Shown here one piece after another: positions 8,301 to 23,300 of a stretch of 64,000 nt of DNA. Under the pieces are notes generated by a model. The model saw nothing but the letters and a program-made list of their open reading frames with translations. It was not told the DNA's origin and did no database searches. Numbering within the stretch: the first letter of the stretch is position 1; every line of letters begins with the position of its first letter. Location of the stretch: the NCBI GenBank assembly GCA_964501335.1, contig CAZCTC010000015.1, forward strand, positions 62,001 to 126,000, given 5' to 3'. A program made the position numbers and the translations under genes. Source of the DNA: CAZCTC01 sp964501335. GTDB lineage: Bacteria; Chloroflexota; Anaerolineae; B4-G1; SLSP01.

Positions 8301-11300
8301 GGCCAATATTGTCGATGTCGACGCCTCCATTTCCGAGATTGTCAGTAATACCTATCAGCTGGGTAGTCGGATCAGCTCCAATTCCTGGGGGCATTACAAC
8401 TCTGGTTCTTATGATATCGCCGCTATGATTTACGACTACATGGTGCGCGATGCTCAACAGGGAAACGGCAACGCCAGTCAACCGATGTTTATTCTGTTTG
8501 CCGGCGGTAATAGAGGCACGGATGGGCCCGCGACCATTGCTTCGCCGGGTACCGCTAAAAACGTTTTGACCGTAGGTGCGGCGGAGGGGTATCGGCCCAT
8601 CGAGATTGATGGTGGGGTTTCTGCGGCCGACTCGGCCATGGACATGGCTGATTTTTCCAGCCGTGGTCCCACGGCAGACGGCCGGATCAAACCTGATATT
8701 GTGGCACCCGGCACGCATATTGTCGGGGCCGCCTCTCAGGACCCGGAATATACCGGGAATGGGGTCACGGTTAAGTATTATCCTACGGATCAAACGCTGT
8801 ATGCCATGTCTTCGGGCACCAGTCATTCTACGCCGGCTGTGGCCGGGGCGGCGTCTCTCGTTTATCAATATTATCAGAGCCACTATGGTGCAGTTCCCAG
8901 CCCCGCCATGATTAAGGCTTACCTGATCAATTCCACACGCTATTTGAGCGGCAACGGTGCGGGGGGCTCTTTGCCTTCGGCCTCTCAGGGGTATGGCGAG
9001 CTGAACCTTGCCCACGCTTTCAACAGCGCTCCCTTTGTGGTGCAGGACCAGAAAGTGTTGATGACTTCTTCGGGGCAGATTTATGAGATTCGGGGAACGG
9101 TTTCCGATCCTTCCAAGCCTTTCCGCGTGGTGGTGGCCTGGACGGATGCTCCTGGGATGACGGTGGCGGCTCCATATGTAAACGACCTTGACCTGGAAGT
9201 TGAAATCGGCGGGCAGTTCTATCGGGGCAACAACTTTTTCGGTGCGTTGTCGGTTGTCGGTGGGGTTGCGGATACCAGGAACAATGTGGAAGCGATCTAT
9301 TTGCCGGCCGGCACGACGGGCTCTTTTGTGGTGCGGATTCGTGCCACGAACATTTCGGGCGATGGGGTTCCGGGCAACGGCATCAGTCTGGATCAGGACT
9401 ATGCATTGACGATTTTCAATGCCGTGGATTCTTTGATTCAGCTCAACAGCAATGTGATCATGAACAACGTGGCTTCGGCGACCAGTGGCGGCGGCGGTGT
9501 TTATTCCGGTTTGACCAGCCACTTTAAATTGAACAACAACTTCCTTTATAACAACACGTCGGGAAGCGGGACGATCGATCCCTATGGCAATGTGCTTGCC
9601 GGCACGAACGATCGGCTGGTGAATCCTGGTTTGGTTGATCCTGCCAATCGTAATTTCCATCTGGGGCTTTCGTCGCTGGCGGTCAGTGCCGGTGATCCTT
9701 CTGCGATTCCCAGCCAGGACTATGAAGGAGATTCCCGACCGCAGGGTGGTTTGCCCGACGTCGGCATGGATGAAAATATGGTCCATGCGGAAGTTGATTT
9801 GGGCCCGGATGCCAATAACCCTCGAATTTATACCGATCTGGTTCTGGTGCAGGGAAAGCTTGTTACATTTACTCATACCATTACCAATCTGGGGTACCTG
9901 CCGTCCATGCGGGACACCTTCACGGTGAACTTTGCCAACTCAGATGGCTGGCCGGTGTCGCTATCCGGAATCACCTTACCTTTGGTGTTGGGTTCCGGAG
10001 AGAGTGCTACCTTTAATTTAGTGGTGAGTGTGCCGGCTACCATCACTGATCTGTACAATCGCACCTGGGTGACGGCAACTTCGCAAACCAGTGCGGCGGC
10101 TACAGATTCTGTGGTGGATGTTCTGGCGCGGCCGGGGCTGAAGTTTACCCCTAACTTTACTGAAAATGCCGATCCGGGCGAAGTGCTTACCTATACGCAT
10201 TATCTGACAAATACGGGGGGGGCTCCTGATGTCGTACTTTTGGAGACCCGATCTCCGTTGGGCTGGGCTCTTTGGTTGACGCCGACGGTCATGACGGTCA
10301 GTCTGGAACCGCGGCAGACGATCTCGGTGATGGTGCGCGTTCAGGTGCCGATGACGGCTGCGACCGGGTTGAACGATTTGATGACGATTACGGCGAAGTC
10401 TCTGGTCTTCCCAGGGATGACGGCGACTGTAACGGATTCTACGACGGCGAATGCGACGGTCGGCACTCGTTATGTGGCGACTTTGGGTTCTAACAATCGG
10501 AACAACTGTACTCTGGCGGCGTTCCCCTGTAAGGCGATTTCTTATGCGGTCAACCAGGCAACCTGGGGAGATTCGATCCTGGTCGGCCAGGGGACTTACC
10601 CGGATTATGAGGTGACCATCAATCAACAGGTCCAACTGTTAGGTGGTTATCAATTCGACGGATCTTCCTTTATTCTGCCTGGGGAGGGAGTGAATCCCTC
10701 GCGTACCATTATTGATGCCCAACATCTGGGGCGTGGTATTCATATTCAATCGCCCGCATCTGCTCGTCCGGTCGTGAAAGGGTTTACGATTCGCAATGGT
10801 ACGACCAGCGGTGTCGGTGGTGGCATTTATGTTCAGGGGAGTTCCGCTCCTACTTTGACTCAGTTGATCGTGAAAGACAGCACCGCGTCGTTGGGGGGCG
10901 GTATTTATCTGGATATGGGGATGCCGGTGCTGGATCACATTTACATTTCTTCTACGGTGGCGACCGATCGTGGCGGCGGTATTTTCGTCGTGGGCGGGGC
11001 CCAGCTTTTCGATGGTGTGCATATCTTTGATGCTCAGGCCGTGCGTGGTGGTGGCCTTTATGTTCAGGGAGGAACGACGGTCGTTTCACGCAGCACCTTT
11101 ATGAGCAATACGGCTGATTTCGGTGGTGGTATTTTCCATGATAATGGGAGTCTGGCGCTGTGGAATAACTTCATGCTGTTCAATTCGGCCAATGCCGGTG
11201 GGGCTCTTTATAAGAATCAGGGGACAGCTGACGTTTATCACGGCAGCTTCTATCAGAACCGTGCTACCGGTTCCGGTGGGGCTATTTTCGATCAGGCGAC

Positions 11301-14300
11301 GACTTCGTTGACGGTCTGGAATTCGATCTTTGCCGAAAACAGTGCCGGGGATACCGGCGGCGGCGTTTATCGGCAGAGTGCCGGGACTTTAGCGGCAGAC
11401 TATAACGCTCTGTGGAACAATTCTGCGGGAACGTCTCCTGACGGTACGATTTCCTTTGGAACCCATTTGTTTAATTTTGATCCTCAGTTTATCGCTCCGG
11501 AAAGCGGCAATCTGCATCTGGACTTCGATTCTCCGCTGGTGGATGTGGGCGATTCTGCGGGCAAACTTAAGAGCGATATCGATGGTGATATTCGTCCGGT
11601 CAACCAGGGGTACGATATTGGGGCTGATGAAGTGAGCGGTTGTCTGGCCCGTATTTTACGGAATCCTACCCAGCTTTATGGTAAGTTGCAGGATGCTATT
11701 GATGCGTCCATTGAAGGCGATACCATTCAAGTTTCTGGTATCTGTTTGGGGGTGGTTCCGCGTCTGGTCAATGGCGAAATTATCAGCCAGACCGCTTATA
11801 TCAGTCAGAATCTGACGCTGGTGGGTGGGTATAATTCTCGTTTTAACAACGATCCCACGGTGGCTCCCGTGACCACCACGCTGAATGCTCGTAATCAGGG
11901 GCGCGTCATTGTTATTTCTGATACTCCGGGGATTGATGTTTCGGTAGTCATTTCCCGGATGATTCTGGCCCATGGTGTAGCTACCGGTCTGGGCGGCTAT
12001 GGTGGTGGTGTGTACAACCATGCCCCTGAGGTAACCCTGGCTGGTGTGACGATTTCAGAAAGCCTGGGGACCTATGGCGGTGCTGTCGCCAACATGACCG
12101 GAACGCTTTATCTGGGCGAAGTGATCACTGAAAATCGTGTTTCGATGGTTTTCAACCAGGCCTTTACTCAGGGCGGTGGGGTGTATGTTGCCGGGGGCTC
12201 GGTGATCATGGCCAATGCCATGCTTGATAGCAATACAGCTCCTCAAGGGGCCGGTATCTACAATGTTGCTGTGGGAACCCTGGTCACTCAGACTACCTTC
12301 CTGGGTAATTACGCAACTGGAAACGGTGGTGCTGTTTACAATCAGGTCGGGGCTACCTTGAGTATGGACCGGAATATGTTTATCGGGAACGGTGCCAGCG
12401 GAAACGGTGGTGCGGTTTTCAATGATGCCGGGGCCGGGATGGAGTTGTTCAACTCCATCTTTGGGGAAAACAGCGCCCAAAACGGTGGTGGTCTTTATAA
12501 CCAATCGGTCAATACGGTTTTACGGCATAATACGTTCTATTTCAACCATGCCGCTTTGATGGGCGGGGGTGTTTATCACAGTGCGGTGACGACCCAGCCG
12601 ATCATTAACAGTACCTTGATTATCAGTAACACGGCCGGGTCTGCCGGCAGTGGTATTTACAGCAATGGTGCTAAACCGGCCTTTGATTACAACGATGTTT
12701 ACGGAAATGAGTATGGCGGTACTCTTGGGGCCTCCGACGGGATTGGAAATCTCAACATCAATCCCAGGTTCATTTCGGTGAATTCCGGGGAGAAACTTTA
12801 TTTACATTTGGATATTGGTTCTCCGGTGGAAGATGTCGCCGATCCTCGCAGCCCGCTTATGGAAGATATCGAGGGAGATCCGCGACCTTCCAGCCGGAAC
12901 TACGATATCGGGGCGGACGAGATCGGGAGCTGCTATATCCGGATTAACGGAACCGGTCCCTTGTACGGCAATATGCAGGTAGCGATCAGGGCGGCCAGAG
13001 CTCGCGATACGCTGTTCATTGCCGGTATCTGTTCGGGGGCCAGCCCGGTGGTTTCTGGTACTCAAACTCTGACGCAGATGGGGTTGGTGACTAAGGCTTT
13101 AGGATTCCAGGGCGGCTTTACGTTGACCGATTGGGTCAATCCTGATCCGCTCTTCCAACCCACATTATTGAATGCGCTGGGCGTGGGACGGGTTTTCTAC
13201 ATCGGCAGCAATGTTCCGGTGACCATTTCGGGGCTGGAGATTGCCGGTGGTTATGCGGATCAAGGTGGCGCCATTTTCATGGCGGGCGGTTATCTGACGG
13301 TGACCAAATCTTCGTTCTATAGCAATACAGCGACGGCCGGCGGTGTGTTGTACAACCAGGGTGGTCAGGTCACGATGACCCGGGAGTTGAAGATCACCGA
13401 TAATGAGGCGCAATCGGGCGGCGTTTTCTATACCGCCGGTGGGACTCTTTTCTTGAACGGGTTGAATATCTATTCTAACCGGGCCACTGCGGATGGCGGG
13501 GTGCTTTTCCATGCCGGTGGTACGGCGGTGTTGCAGAACATGGTTTTCCGCGGCAATCGAGCGGGAAATCGTGGGGGGGTGGTATTTAATCAGGCCTCGA
13601 CGCAGTTAACTTTCCGACACAACACTTTGTACAATAACTCCGCTACGGATGGCGGCGGGTTCTACACGACGAATGCTTCTCCTTACGTGCGGAATTCGAT
13701 TTTTATGAACAACAGTGTCACAGGATCTGGCCAGGCAATTTACAGTTCAGTGGCCTATACAGTGGATTACAACAATGTTTATCCACCCAACGGGTATGGT
13801 GGCAGTGTGATCAGCGGTTCGCACAGTGTGGGGGTGGATCCGCTCTTTGTCAATGCCTATCTGGGGGATTTCCATCTCAAAGATACCTCACCGGTCTTTG
13901 ATCTCGGCGACCCGGCCATGACGCTCTATTACGACTATGACAATATGTTGCGACCGGGTGATCAGGGTTTTGATCTGGGGGCTTTTGAACGTCCCAGTTG
14001 TCGGGCCTTGCTGGTACGCACCAATGTTGTCTACGGAAATTTGCAATGGGCGATCAACAACAGCCAGCCGGGCGATGAGATTCAGGTTTCGGCAGATTAT
14101 CCCTGCCGGGGCGTGCATCCCTTCCAGGTTAATTCCAGTGTTATTTCGCAAACCATTCATGTTACACACAGTCTCCGCATTACGGGTGGGTATACTTACA
14201 CCGTGGATGGCGTTTTCAAGCCGGATTCGGGTAAGACCACGGTCCTGGATGCGTTGGGACTGGGGCGTGTTTTGTTGATCACCAATACCCGTGGCGTAAC

Positions 14301-17300
14301 GATGAGCCTCTTTACTTTACTTAATGGTACGGCGGCACGGCTGGGGGGTGGGCCGACCAACAGTGACAGCGGTGGAGCCATTTACTATAGGGGGACAGGC
14401 GCCTGGCTGGATCAAGTTTTCGTCAAGAACGGCGCAGCTGTTTATGGTGGTGGTATGCTGGTGGCGGGGTCCGGCCTGACGGTGACGGGTTCTTCCTTTA
14501 TCAGCAATCAGGCCAGTATGCAGGGTGGTGGTTTGTTCAATTATGGCGGTTCGATCTGGGTCATCGGTGGCACCCTTGCAGATAACCGGGCCAGTGGTGA
14601 GGGGGGTGGTATTTACAATGGCTCCGGGTACTTCGGATTGGAATCTACTACAGTCGCCACCAATACGGCCCAGAATGGTGGGGGGCTCTATGATGCCAGT
14701 GGCGGCATTTCTATCGATGCCGGCAACCGTTTCTATTCCAACCGGGCTACCCTGAATGGTGGTGCGCTTTATCTCACGACCGGCAATCCCCAGGTCCGGA
14801 ACAGTAGCTTCTTCTTTAATACGGCCTCTTATGGGGCGGCCATCTATGTTAATGGCGGCATGCCCGGCATTATGCATGATACCTTTTTTAAGAATCATGC
14901 CTCAAACCTGGGTGGAGCCATTCGCCTGATGGGCGGAACGACCACGATTCAGAACTCGATTTTTGATACCAATGAGGCCGATGGAAACAACGGCGGTAAT
15001 GCCATTTATGCGAGTGCTGGATTGGGGACGCTGGATCACAACGATTATTATCCTGATGAGGTTACGGCTCAGATTTTTGGTGGCATCGACCCCGGGATAA
15101 CGAACTTCAACCTCAAACCTTTGTTTGTCAATTCCTTTGCCAATAATATCGACTCGCTGGATTTCCATCTTGAGGAAGATTCTCCATTGATCGATATTGC
15201 TGCTAACAGCGCCGTAAGTCAGGATATGGACCGGCATCCCCGGCCGATCAATACGGCGGCAGATATCGGTGCTGATGAGTTTGCCGCCTGTCTGGTACGG
15301 GTAGAGTCGAATCAAAAGGTTTATGGACGGATTGCGGACGCCATTAGCCATGCGATTTCTGGGGATCGTCTGCGGGTGGCGATGGGGATTTGTATTGAGC
15401 AGGTAACGCTGCGTATGCCGTTGGATATCTCCGGGTCCTGGTTAAAGGACTTTTCCCGGCAGACGGATCCCGAACAGGGTGAGCCCTGGATTGCCAGTGC
15501 TATCGATGCAAATCGTCTCGGGACAGTCTTGTGGGCGGATAACAGTCAGACCGGGACTATTCAGCTGAGCCGGGTGGCTTTGCAGCGCGGGTTGAGTACC
15601 GATGGGGCCGGGCTTTTTGTCAGTCCCAATGTAACCGTGACGGTAAGAGATGCTTCGATCAGAAAGAATGAGGCCTCTCGCTATGGTGGTGGTGGCTACT
15701 TAAGTGTAGGCAGTGATGTCCAACTGTTGAATGTGTTAGTCTACAGCAATACCGCTACGATGGGCGGCGGGCTTTACAATGCCGCGAACAGCTTCGTCTA
15801 TCTCAGTGGCGGTGATCTCAGCATGAACCATGCTATTCAGTTGGGCGGCGGGCTGTACGACGCCGGCAGCACGCTTTCCATTGTCAACCAGGGTTTCTCA
15901 GACAATACAGCGGATAGCAATGGCGGTGGGGCCTACATCAGTGAACCCGGCATGATCAACTATCTGGTGAATATGATTGTGACCGAAAACCATGCTGTTA
16001 ATGGTGGTGGGATTTACAATGCCCGAAGTAGTGCCAATTTCCAGCATGCGACCGTCTGGAAGAACCAGGCCACGGGAGATGGGGGCGGCATTTACAATGT
16101 GGCGGGCGGTGTGACGGTCAATGCCAGCATTATCGACAGCAATGTGGCTTCTTCGGGCGGCGGGATTTATTCAAGTCAACCGCTCGAACTGGTTTACTCG
16201 TTGATCTGGAACAATGAACTGGCAGGGGTTTCGGCAGGTGATGGGAATCTCTTTGAAGCTCCTCGCTATGATTCCAGTCCTTATGTGCAGCCGGCACTCG
16301 GTATCAATTCTCCGGCCATCGATGCTGTTCCGGTGGCGCAGTCGCCGGTGTCTTTCGATGCTATGAACAATGCCCGTCCCAGTATCTGTACCAAGGATAT
16401 GGGGGCTTATGAGTATGTGATCATGCGTCGGTCGGTGCTCTGGGATGGTGTGGAACCTACCGCCGGAGAAGCGTTGCCGGGCCGGGCCGTTACTTATACC
16501 TTCTCGGTGCGGAATAATAACGAGCATTGGCTGGAGGATGATACTACGGATTCTTCTTATGGTCCGGGGACCGGGTATACGGAAACGGCCCGAATTACCG
16601 TGACCAGCTCGACGGGATGGGCTCAGATTGTCCAGATCAAGAATGCGCCCAATCCCAATATCGTTTCGGGCGGCAAGAATGCCATCTTCGATCTGGGGCC
16701 GTCGGCTTATCTGCCGGGTTCGGCCCAGATTGTGGTACGGGTCAATATTCCGGCCGATGCTCCGATCTTTATGACGGACACGACGAGCCTGTCGGTGGAT
16801 ATGAATTTGAAGAACTGTCCGGAGTCTTATCCGGTGCTTTCTGCGGTCAGCGCTCCCGCGGTTACCACGGTGAAGCCGGATTATGCTTTCAACATCTGGC
16901 CCGATAATTATGGCACTGCCAGCCCCGGTCAGACCCTTACCTATACGCACTACATTTCCAATCTCGGTAATACTACCAGTACCTTCAACCTCTTTACGAA
17001 TGCGTTCTATGCTGTTGCGGAAGTGATTTCGCCGACTTCAGGGACGCTGACTTTGCTGCCGGGTGAGCAAAGTGGTCCGATTGTCGTAAGCCTGACGATC
17101 CGGCCGGAGACTGCCGGTGGTCTGGTCGATGTGACCAACCTGCTGGCTCAGCCGGCGATTCCGGGTCTCGAGCCGAAAGCGGTCGCCGATAATACGACGA
17201 TTCAGTACATTACGGGGACCCGGTATGTAGCGACCACCGGTACAGATTCTTTGATCGATGAGAGCCCTGTTCTGGGAGAGAACTTACCCGACAACAACTG

Positions 17301-20300
17301 TACGCAGTGGCAGGTGGGAGCCTGTCGTACGCTCCAGCAGGCGCTGGCTCAGGCGCAGAACGGCGATGTGATTAAGGTGGCCCAGGGTACCTATACAGAT
17401 ACCTATGCGGTCTACAACAATCAGTCGCAATTGGTTACTCAAACGGCCTTTATTTCCAAGTCGGTAACTGTGGACGGTGGTTACAATGCTGCGCAATGGT
17501 TGGCCGGCCCGAATGCGGTCTCGAACACCACGATTATCAGTGCGGCGGCCAATGCACGGGCTATCTACATCGCGCCCAATGTAACCGTAACGTTAAGTCG
17601 GTTGGTTTTGCAGGGCGGGTCGGCTGTCGGCCTGGGTGGCGGCAGCTCGGGTGAAGATGCCGGTGGTAACCTTTACCATCAGGGCGGCAATCTGATGATC
17701 AATGCGGTACGCTTCCGTCTGGGTACTGCTACTCTGGGTGCCGGTATGTACAGCGGTGGCGGAACGTTGCGGCTTCAAAACAGTGTCTTCGATGACAATG
17801 GCTTTGTGACGCCGGCGACCTTCGGTGGCGGCGTTTACATCTACAGCGGAACCGCAGTGTTGTGGAATAACACGTTCTTTGGTAATGTTGCCAACAGCAC
17901 GGGGGGGGCCTTCTTTATGCCTTCCGGTTCGCTGACTTTCCGGAATAACATTGTTTCCGACAATTATTCCGGTGGCGGATCGTTGGTGAAAGGGTTGAGC
18001 GATCACGCGGCGGTCCATCTGGAGAGCGGTACAGCCAATTCTGACTACAATATCTACTGGCAGAATACTCTCTTAGGGCACAACACGGTAGTAGTTTCTG
18101 GTACTCATGATCGGGTTGTCGATCCATTGTTTACTAATGTGATCACGGCTCCGATGGATTTGAGTCTGATGAAGACTTCTCCGGCGCGCGATATCGGCGA
18201 TCCGGCGACCAATTTGATTCAAATTCCTACCGATTACCTTGACCACGGACGTTCTCTCGGGCTGGGCGTGGACATTGGAGCTTATGAGTATGTTCCGCAG
18301 GCAGTCGGGTTGCTCGATCCTGACTATAACCGGGTTACCGGTCGCGGTACTACGCTGCTTTACACGCATACATTGACCAATGTGGGTGAATTTACCGATA
18401 CCTTCGATATCACCATTTCGTCTACTCGTGGTTGGGGGGCGTTGGTGACGGGAACCCCGATCAACCTGCCCGCCGGTATGACGGCTACGGTAGTGGCCCG
18501 TGTGGTGGTGCCGTTGATCGGTACCGGTGGCTTGACCGATGTCACGGTCCTTACGGCGACTTCTCGTTCCAATCCGACCGGTCTGGATACGGCGCGCGAT
18601 ACGACCGTTGTCACTCAGGTGACGGGTTTGCAGTTTACGCCGCATATTACCAACAGCGGCGTGCCGGGATCCGTTCTGGTCTATACGCATTATCTGACCA
18701 ACACCGGCGATGGTCCGGATACCTACAATCTGAGCTATGTCAGTTCTCACGGCTGGCCGGTGACGGTGACCTCTCCGATTTCCTTGAATGCTGGGGAGAT
18801 GACCACTGTATTGGTGACGGTGACGATTCCGACGACCTCTTCGGTGGCGATCAGCGGCACCACCGATATAGTGACGGTAACGGCCACATCTCAATCCAAT
18901 TCGGCAACTTCCGCTTTTGTCCGCGATACCACACTGGTAAATCGGGTCTGGGGCGTGATGCTCGAACCGGATTACACCCAGACTCTGGGATTGGAATTGC
19001 AGATGACTTATCTGCACTGGTTGACCAACACTGGAAACTTTACGGATAGCTTTGCTCTGACCAGTTCCAGCACCCAGGGGTGGGCTTCTATCAATCCTGC
19101 CGGTACAGTTCAGGTGGGACCGGGCCAGTCGAGATTGGTGACGGTTACCCTCACTATCCCGCCCGGCAGTGGTGGTCTGAGCGATATCACAACGATTACG
19201 GCTACTTCGACCAGTCAGCCTGCCTTTGTGGATACGGCGGTAGATCGTACGACGATCCAGGCGATGGATGGGGTGCTGCTCTTCCCGGACAATACGGGGG
19301 CGACGCCTTCCAATTCGGTGATCACTTATACCCATACGTTGAGCAATGCGGGTAACATTGCCACTCAGGTAGAACTTTCTGCTACCAATGAACATAGCTG
19401 GGCCATCTCCTATTCGCCGATGGGAACGATCAATTTGCCGGTTGGGGCTCAGGTGTCGGTGGTGGTGACGGTGAATGTTCCTGCCGGCATGGGCGGGCAG
19501 ACTGATCATACCTGGATTACGGCGACGGTGGTGAGCAATCCGATCGTTACTGATTCGGCGGTCGATACGACCAACATTACGCAAATGGCGGCGGTGGCCT
19601 TTGATCCGGATCGGGACGGATATACTGACATTCAGCCCACGGCCATGGTTTACACCCATTTGATTACCAATACCGGCAGTGATCCGGATACCTACAACTT
19701 TACCTGGGTTTCGAACCAGAACTGGGCTGTGACCGTGGAGCCGGCTTCTATCCATCTCGATAGCGGTGAATCAAGGCCGGTGACGGTTACCGTCGCGGTG
19801 CCCTATGGCGCCGGCGGCATCACCGACACGACGACCGTGACGGCGACTTCGGTTTACACGACGACTGCTTTCGATTGGGTCCGCGACACGACGCATGTGA
19901 CCCGGGTGCTCTCTTTGCTGATGACGGCAGATGAGGTGACAACGACTGATCCGGGAGCCATTGTTACGTTCTATCACGTTCTGACCAATACGGGCAATGT
20001 GACCGATACCATCAGCCTGTCGGGAGTTTCTTCTAACGGCTGGCCGGGAGTGAGTGTCAATCCGGCGATGATTGCATTGGGCCCGGGGATGACGCAAACG
20101 GTGATCGTCTCGATTGGTGTACCGGCCGGGACGCTGAGCGATACGGTGGATTCCACCGTGGTCACGGCCATTTCCGGTCTTGATGCGGCGGTTTTCGCCC
20201 AGGTGACCGATACGATTACGGTCCGGCAGGCTTCCGGCGTCTTCTTTGTTCCGGATCGGAACGGCATTGGCGGCCTGGGTCAGGCGGTGGTTTATACTCA

Positions 20301-23300
20301 TACGCTGACCAACATCGGCAACAGCCCGGATATCTACGTTTTGACCAGTGATTCGACGCAGGGCTGGGCCACGATCACTCCGCCCGGTCCGTTCAACCTG
20401 GCGGCCGGCGAATCCCAGATCGTGACGGTAACGGTCTCTGTGCCGGCAACGGCCACCAATGGGACGATCGATACGACTGTTGTGACGGCGACAACGCAAT
20501 CGCTGCCGGTTCATCAGGCTGCGGTGACGGATACGACGACCGTTCAGCAGCGGCCGGGATTGATCTTCACGCCGGATCACAGCACCGTGCTCGATCCTGG
20601 TACCTTCTCTTATATCTACACTCATACGCTGACCAATACCGGCGACGGTCCGGACAGCTTTGTCCTGCAGTTCACTACCTCTCAGGGATGGGGATCGCTG
20701 GTCGATGCCGGCCCGATCAACCTGGCGGCCGGTGAATCGGCTGCGGTCCGGGTGGATATGTTGATCCCGGCGAATGCTATGGGCGGGGTGGTCGATCTCT
20801 CGATCATTACGGCGACTTCGACCATCAGTCCGGCTCTGCAGGCCTACGTGGTCGATACCACTACGGCCCGTGTGGCTCCGGCCCTGACCCTGGAGAAGGA
20901 TGAACTGGCCTTTACACTACCGGGGACGACGGTCACCCAGGTTCATACGTTGAGCAATGACGGGAACTACACGGATACCATCGCTTTGACGGCAGTTTCC
21001 GACATGGGATGGCCCACTCAGGTCATACCGCCCTCGGTGATCCTGGAGCAGGGCGGCAAGACTTCCGTGACGGTAACGGTACAGGTGCCGATGGGGACGT
21101 TCAGTGGGACGATGAACACGACGGTGGTTACGGCAACCTCGGGGCTGAGTGCCACGGTTATGGATACGGTGATGGATTTGATTACGGTGACCCGGATGAT
21201 CAGCGTCCTGGTGGAGCCGGATTGGACTCGCAGCGCCGGGCCGGGAACGATCATCACCTACACGCATTACCTGACCAATACCGGGAACTATACCGACAGC
21301 TTTACTTTGAATTACTCTTCCTCTGCGGGATGGGGAGCCGGGGTCCCGGCGGGGCCGGTGACTTTGGGCCCTGGGGCTTCAGAGTTGGTGACCATCACGG
21401 TTACCATTCCGACGACGGCGTCGATCGGGCAGAGCGACCAGAGCGTCGTATCGGCCGCTTCGCAGACGGATGCGTTGGTCTTCGATATGGCGCACGATCA
21501 GACGGATCTGATGACTTCGCCCGGGTTGATCTTCCAGCCCGATCGTACGGCCGGTTCCGATTCCGGGCGTGTGGTGACTTATACTCATACGCTTACCAAC
21601 ACAGGCAATGGGACCGACTCGTTTGACATCACTTATAGCAGCACGCAGGGGTGGGCGAGTCTGTTGACTCCCAATCTGGTCGTGCTGAATGCGAATCAGA
21701 CGGCTACCGTGCAGCTGGCCGTTTCGATTCCTGCCGGGACAGTGAGCGGGACGGTCGATATCTCCATGATCACGGCGACTTCCCGGTTTATCGGAGGTAC
21801 ACCGCCTTCGGCCCGGGTGGTCGACACGACGACGGTGCGCGGGGCTGCCAGTGTGGTTTTGGAGCCGGATCGGAGCGGCACCGGCCTGCCCGGGAATTGG
21901 GTGACCTATACGCATACGATTACCAATGTGGGCAATGTGACGGATACCTTCACCTTGGGAGGCAGCTCGGTTGCCGGTTGGACCGTGAATGTCACTCCTG
22001 CTTCTGTAATGTTGGGCCCGCAGGCGGTGAGCCCTGTTACCGTTACCGTGTTGATCCCTGCCGGGACGGTGAGCGGGACGGTGGACTCAACCGTGGTGAT
22101 GGCGACTTCCGTATCGGATGCGGCGATCTTTGATTCGGTCACGGATCAAACCACAGTCGGTCGCCTGATTCGCTTTGAGCTGGAGGCTCCGCAGGCTTCG
22201 GGGGCCTATCCGGGAACGGCGGCCGTTTACTCCCATGTGCTGACTAATTCCGGGAATTTCACAGAGACTTTCAGTCTTACTTCTTCGAGTGTCCCCGGTT
22301 GGGCCACGGTCTTGCCTCTGGGCGATGTGACGCTGGCACCGGGACAGACTCAAACGGTGACGGTTACGGTCAATGTACCTTCAGGGGCGGGGGTGGGTGA
22401 AGTTGAGACGACAACGGTCACCGCGACCGCTCAATCCGATCTCTCCTTCGATTCGCTGGTCGATCTGACCGGAGCGATTCGGAATGCCGGGTTGCTCTTT
22501 GCGCCCGATCAAACCGGTATGGCCGGCCCGATGACGACGATCACCTACACACATACGCTGACCAACACTGGCGATGGGTTGGATTCCTATACGCTGACTG
22601 TCAGCAGCAGTCAGGGGTGGGCCCGGCTGCTGGATGGACCGGTGGTGTCGGCGGGGGTGGGCCAGACGACCACGGTGCGGCTGGCTATCGATGTTCCGCT
22701 CGGCGCGATCGGCGGCCTTCAGGATATCACGATAATTACGGCGACTTCCCGGTTCAGCAATGTGGTTCAGGCCGGGGTTGTCGACACCACTACCGTGCCG
22801 GTGCTGGTGGGCGTGGTGCTTGATCCGGATCAGCAGCGGATCGCTTCGCCCTCCTCGACCGTGATCTTTACGCATGTGGTTACCAATACCGGTACGGTGA
22901 CGGATTCCTTTGCCTTATCGGCACGTTCCAGCAATGGTTGGGTCGTGCAGGCCACTCCGATATCGGTGACCCTGGCTCCAGGATTCACCGCTCCGGTCAC
23001 CGTGGCGGTCACGGTGCCGTCCGGGCTGGTCAGCGGAACTCAAGACACGACTACCGTTACGGCGACTTCACAGGCCAACAATCAGGTATTTGACATTGCG
23101 GTCGATTTGACGACAATCAATGCAGCGCCCATGCGCTATTTCTATCTACCTATCGTGGTCCGCAACTACAATCCGAACCGGCCGGATCTGGTGGTCAAAG
23201 CGATTACCTTTAATCCCGATGTTCCGGTTGCCGGTCAACCGGTGACCGTGAGTGTGGTCGTTGTGAATGAAGGCCCGATCTCGGTGACGACAGGCAACAA

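Noticed and set aside
8251..9876. Minus-strand frame of 541 codons inside the giant gene
   Set aside because: The plus strand encodes the S8 catalytic core here. Similar antisense frames at 6193-7020 and 18073-19755 follow from the same base composition.
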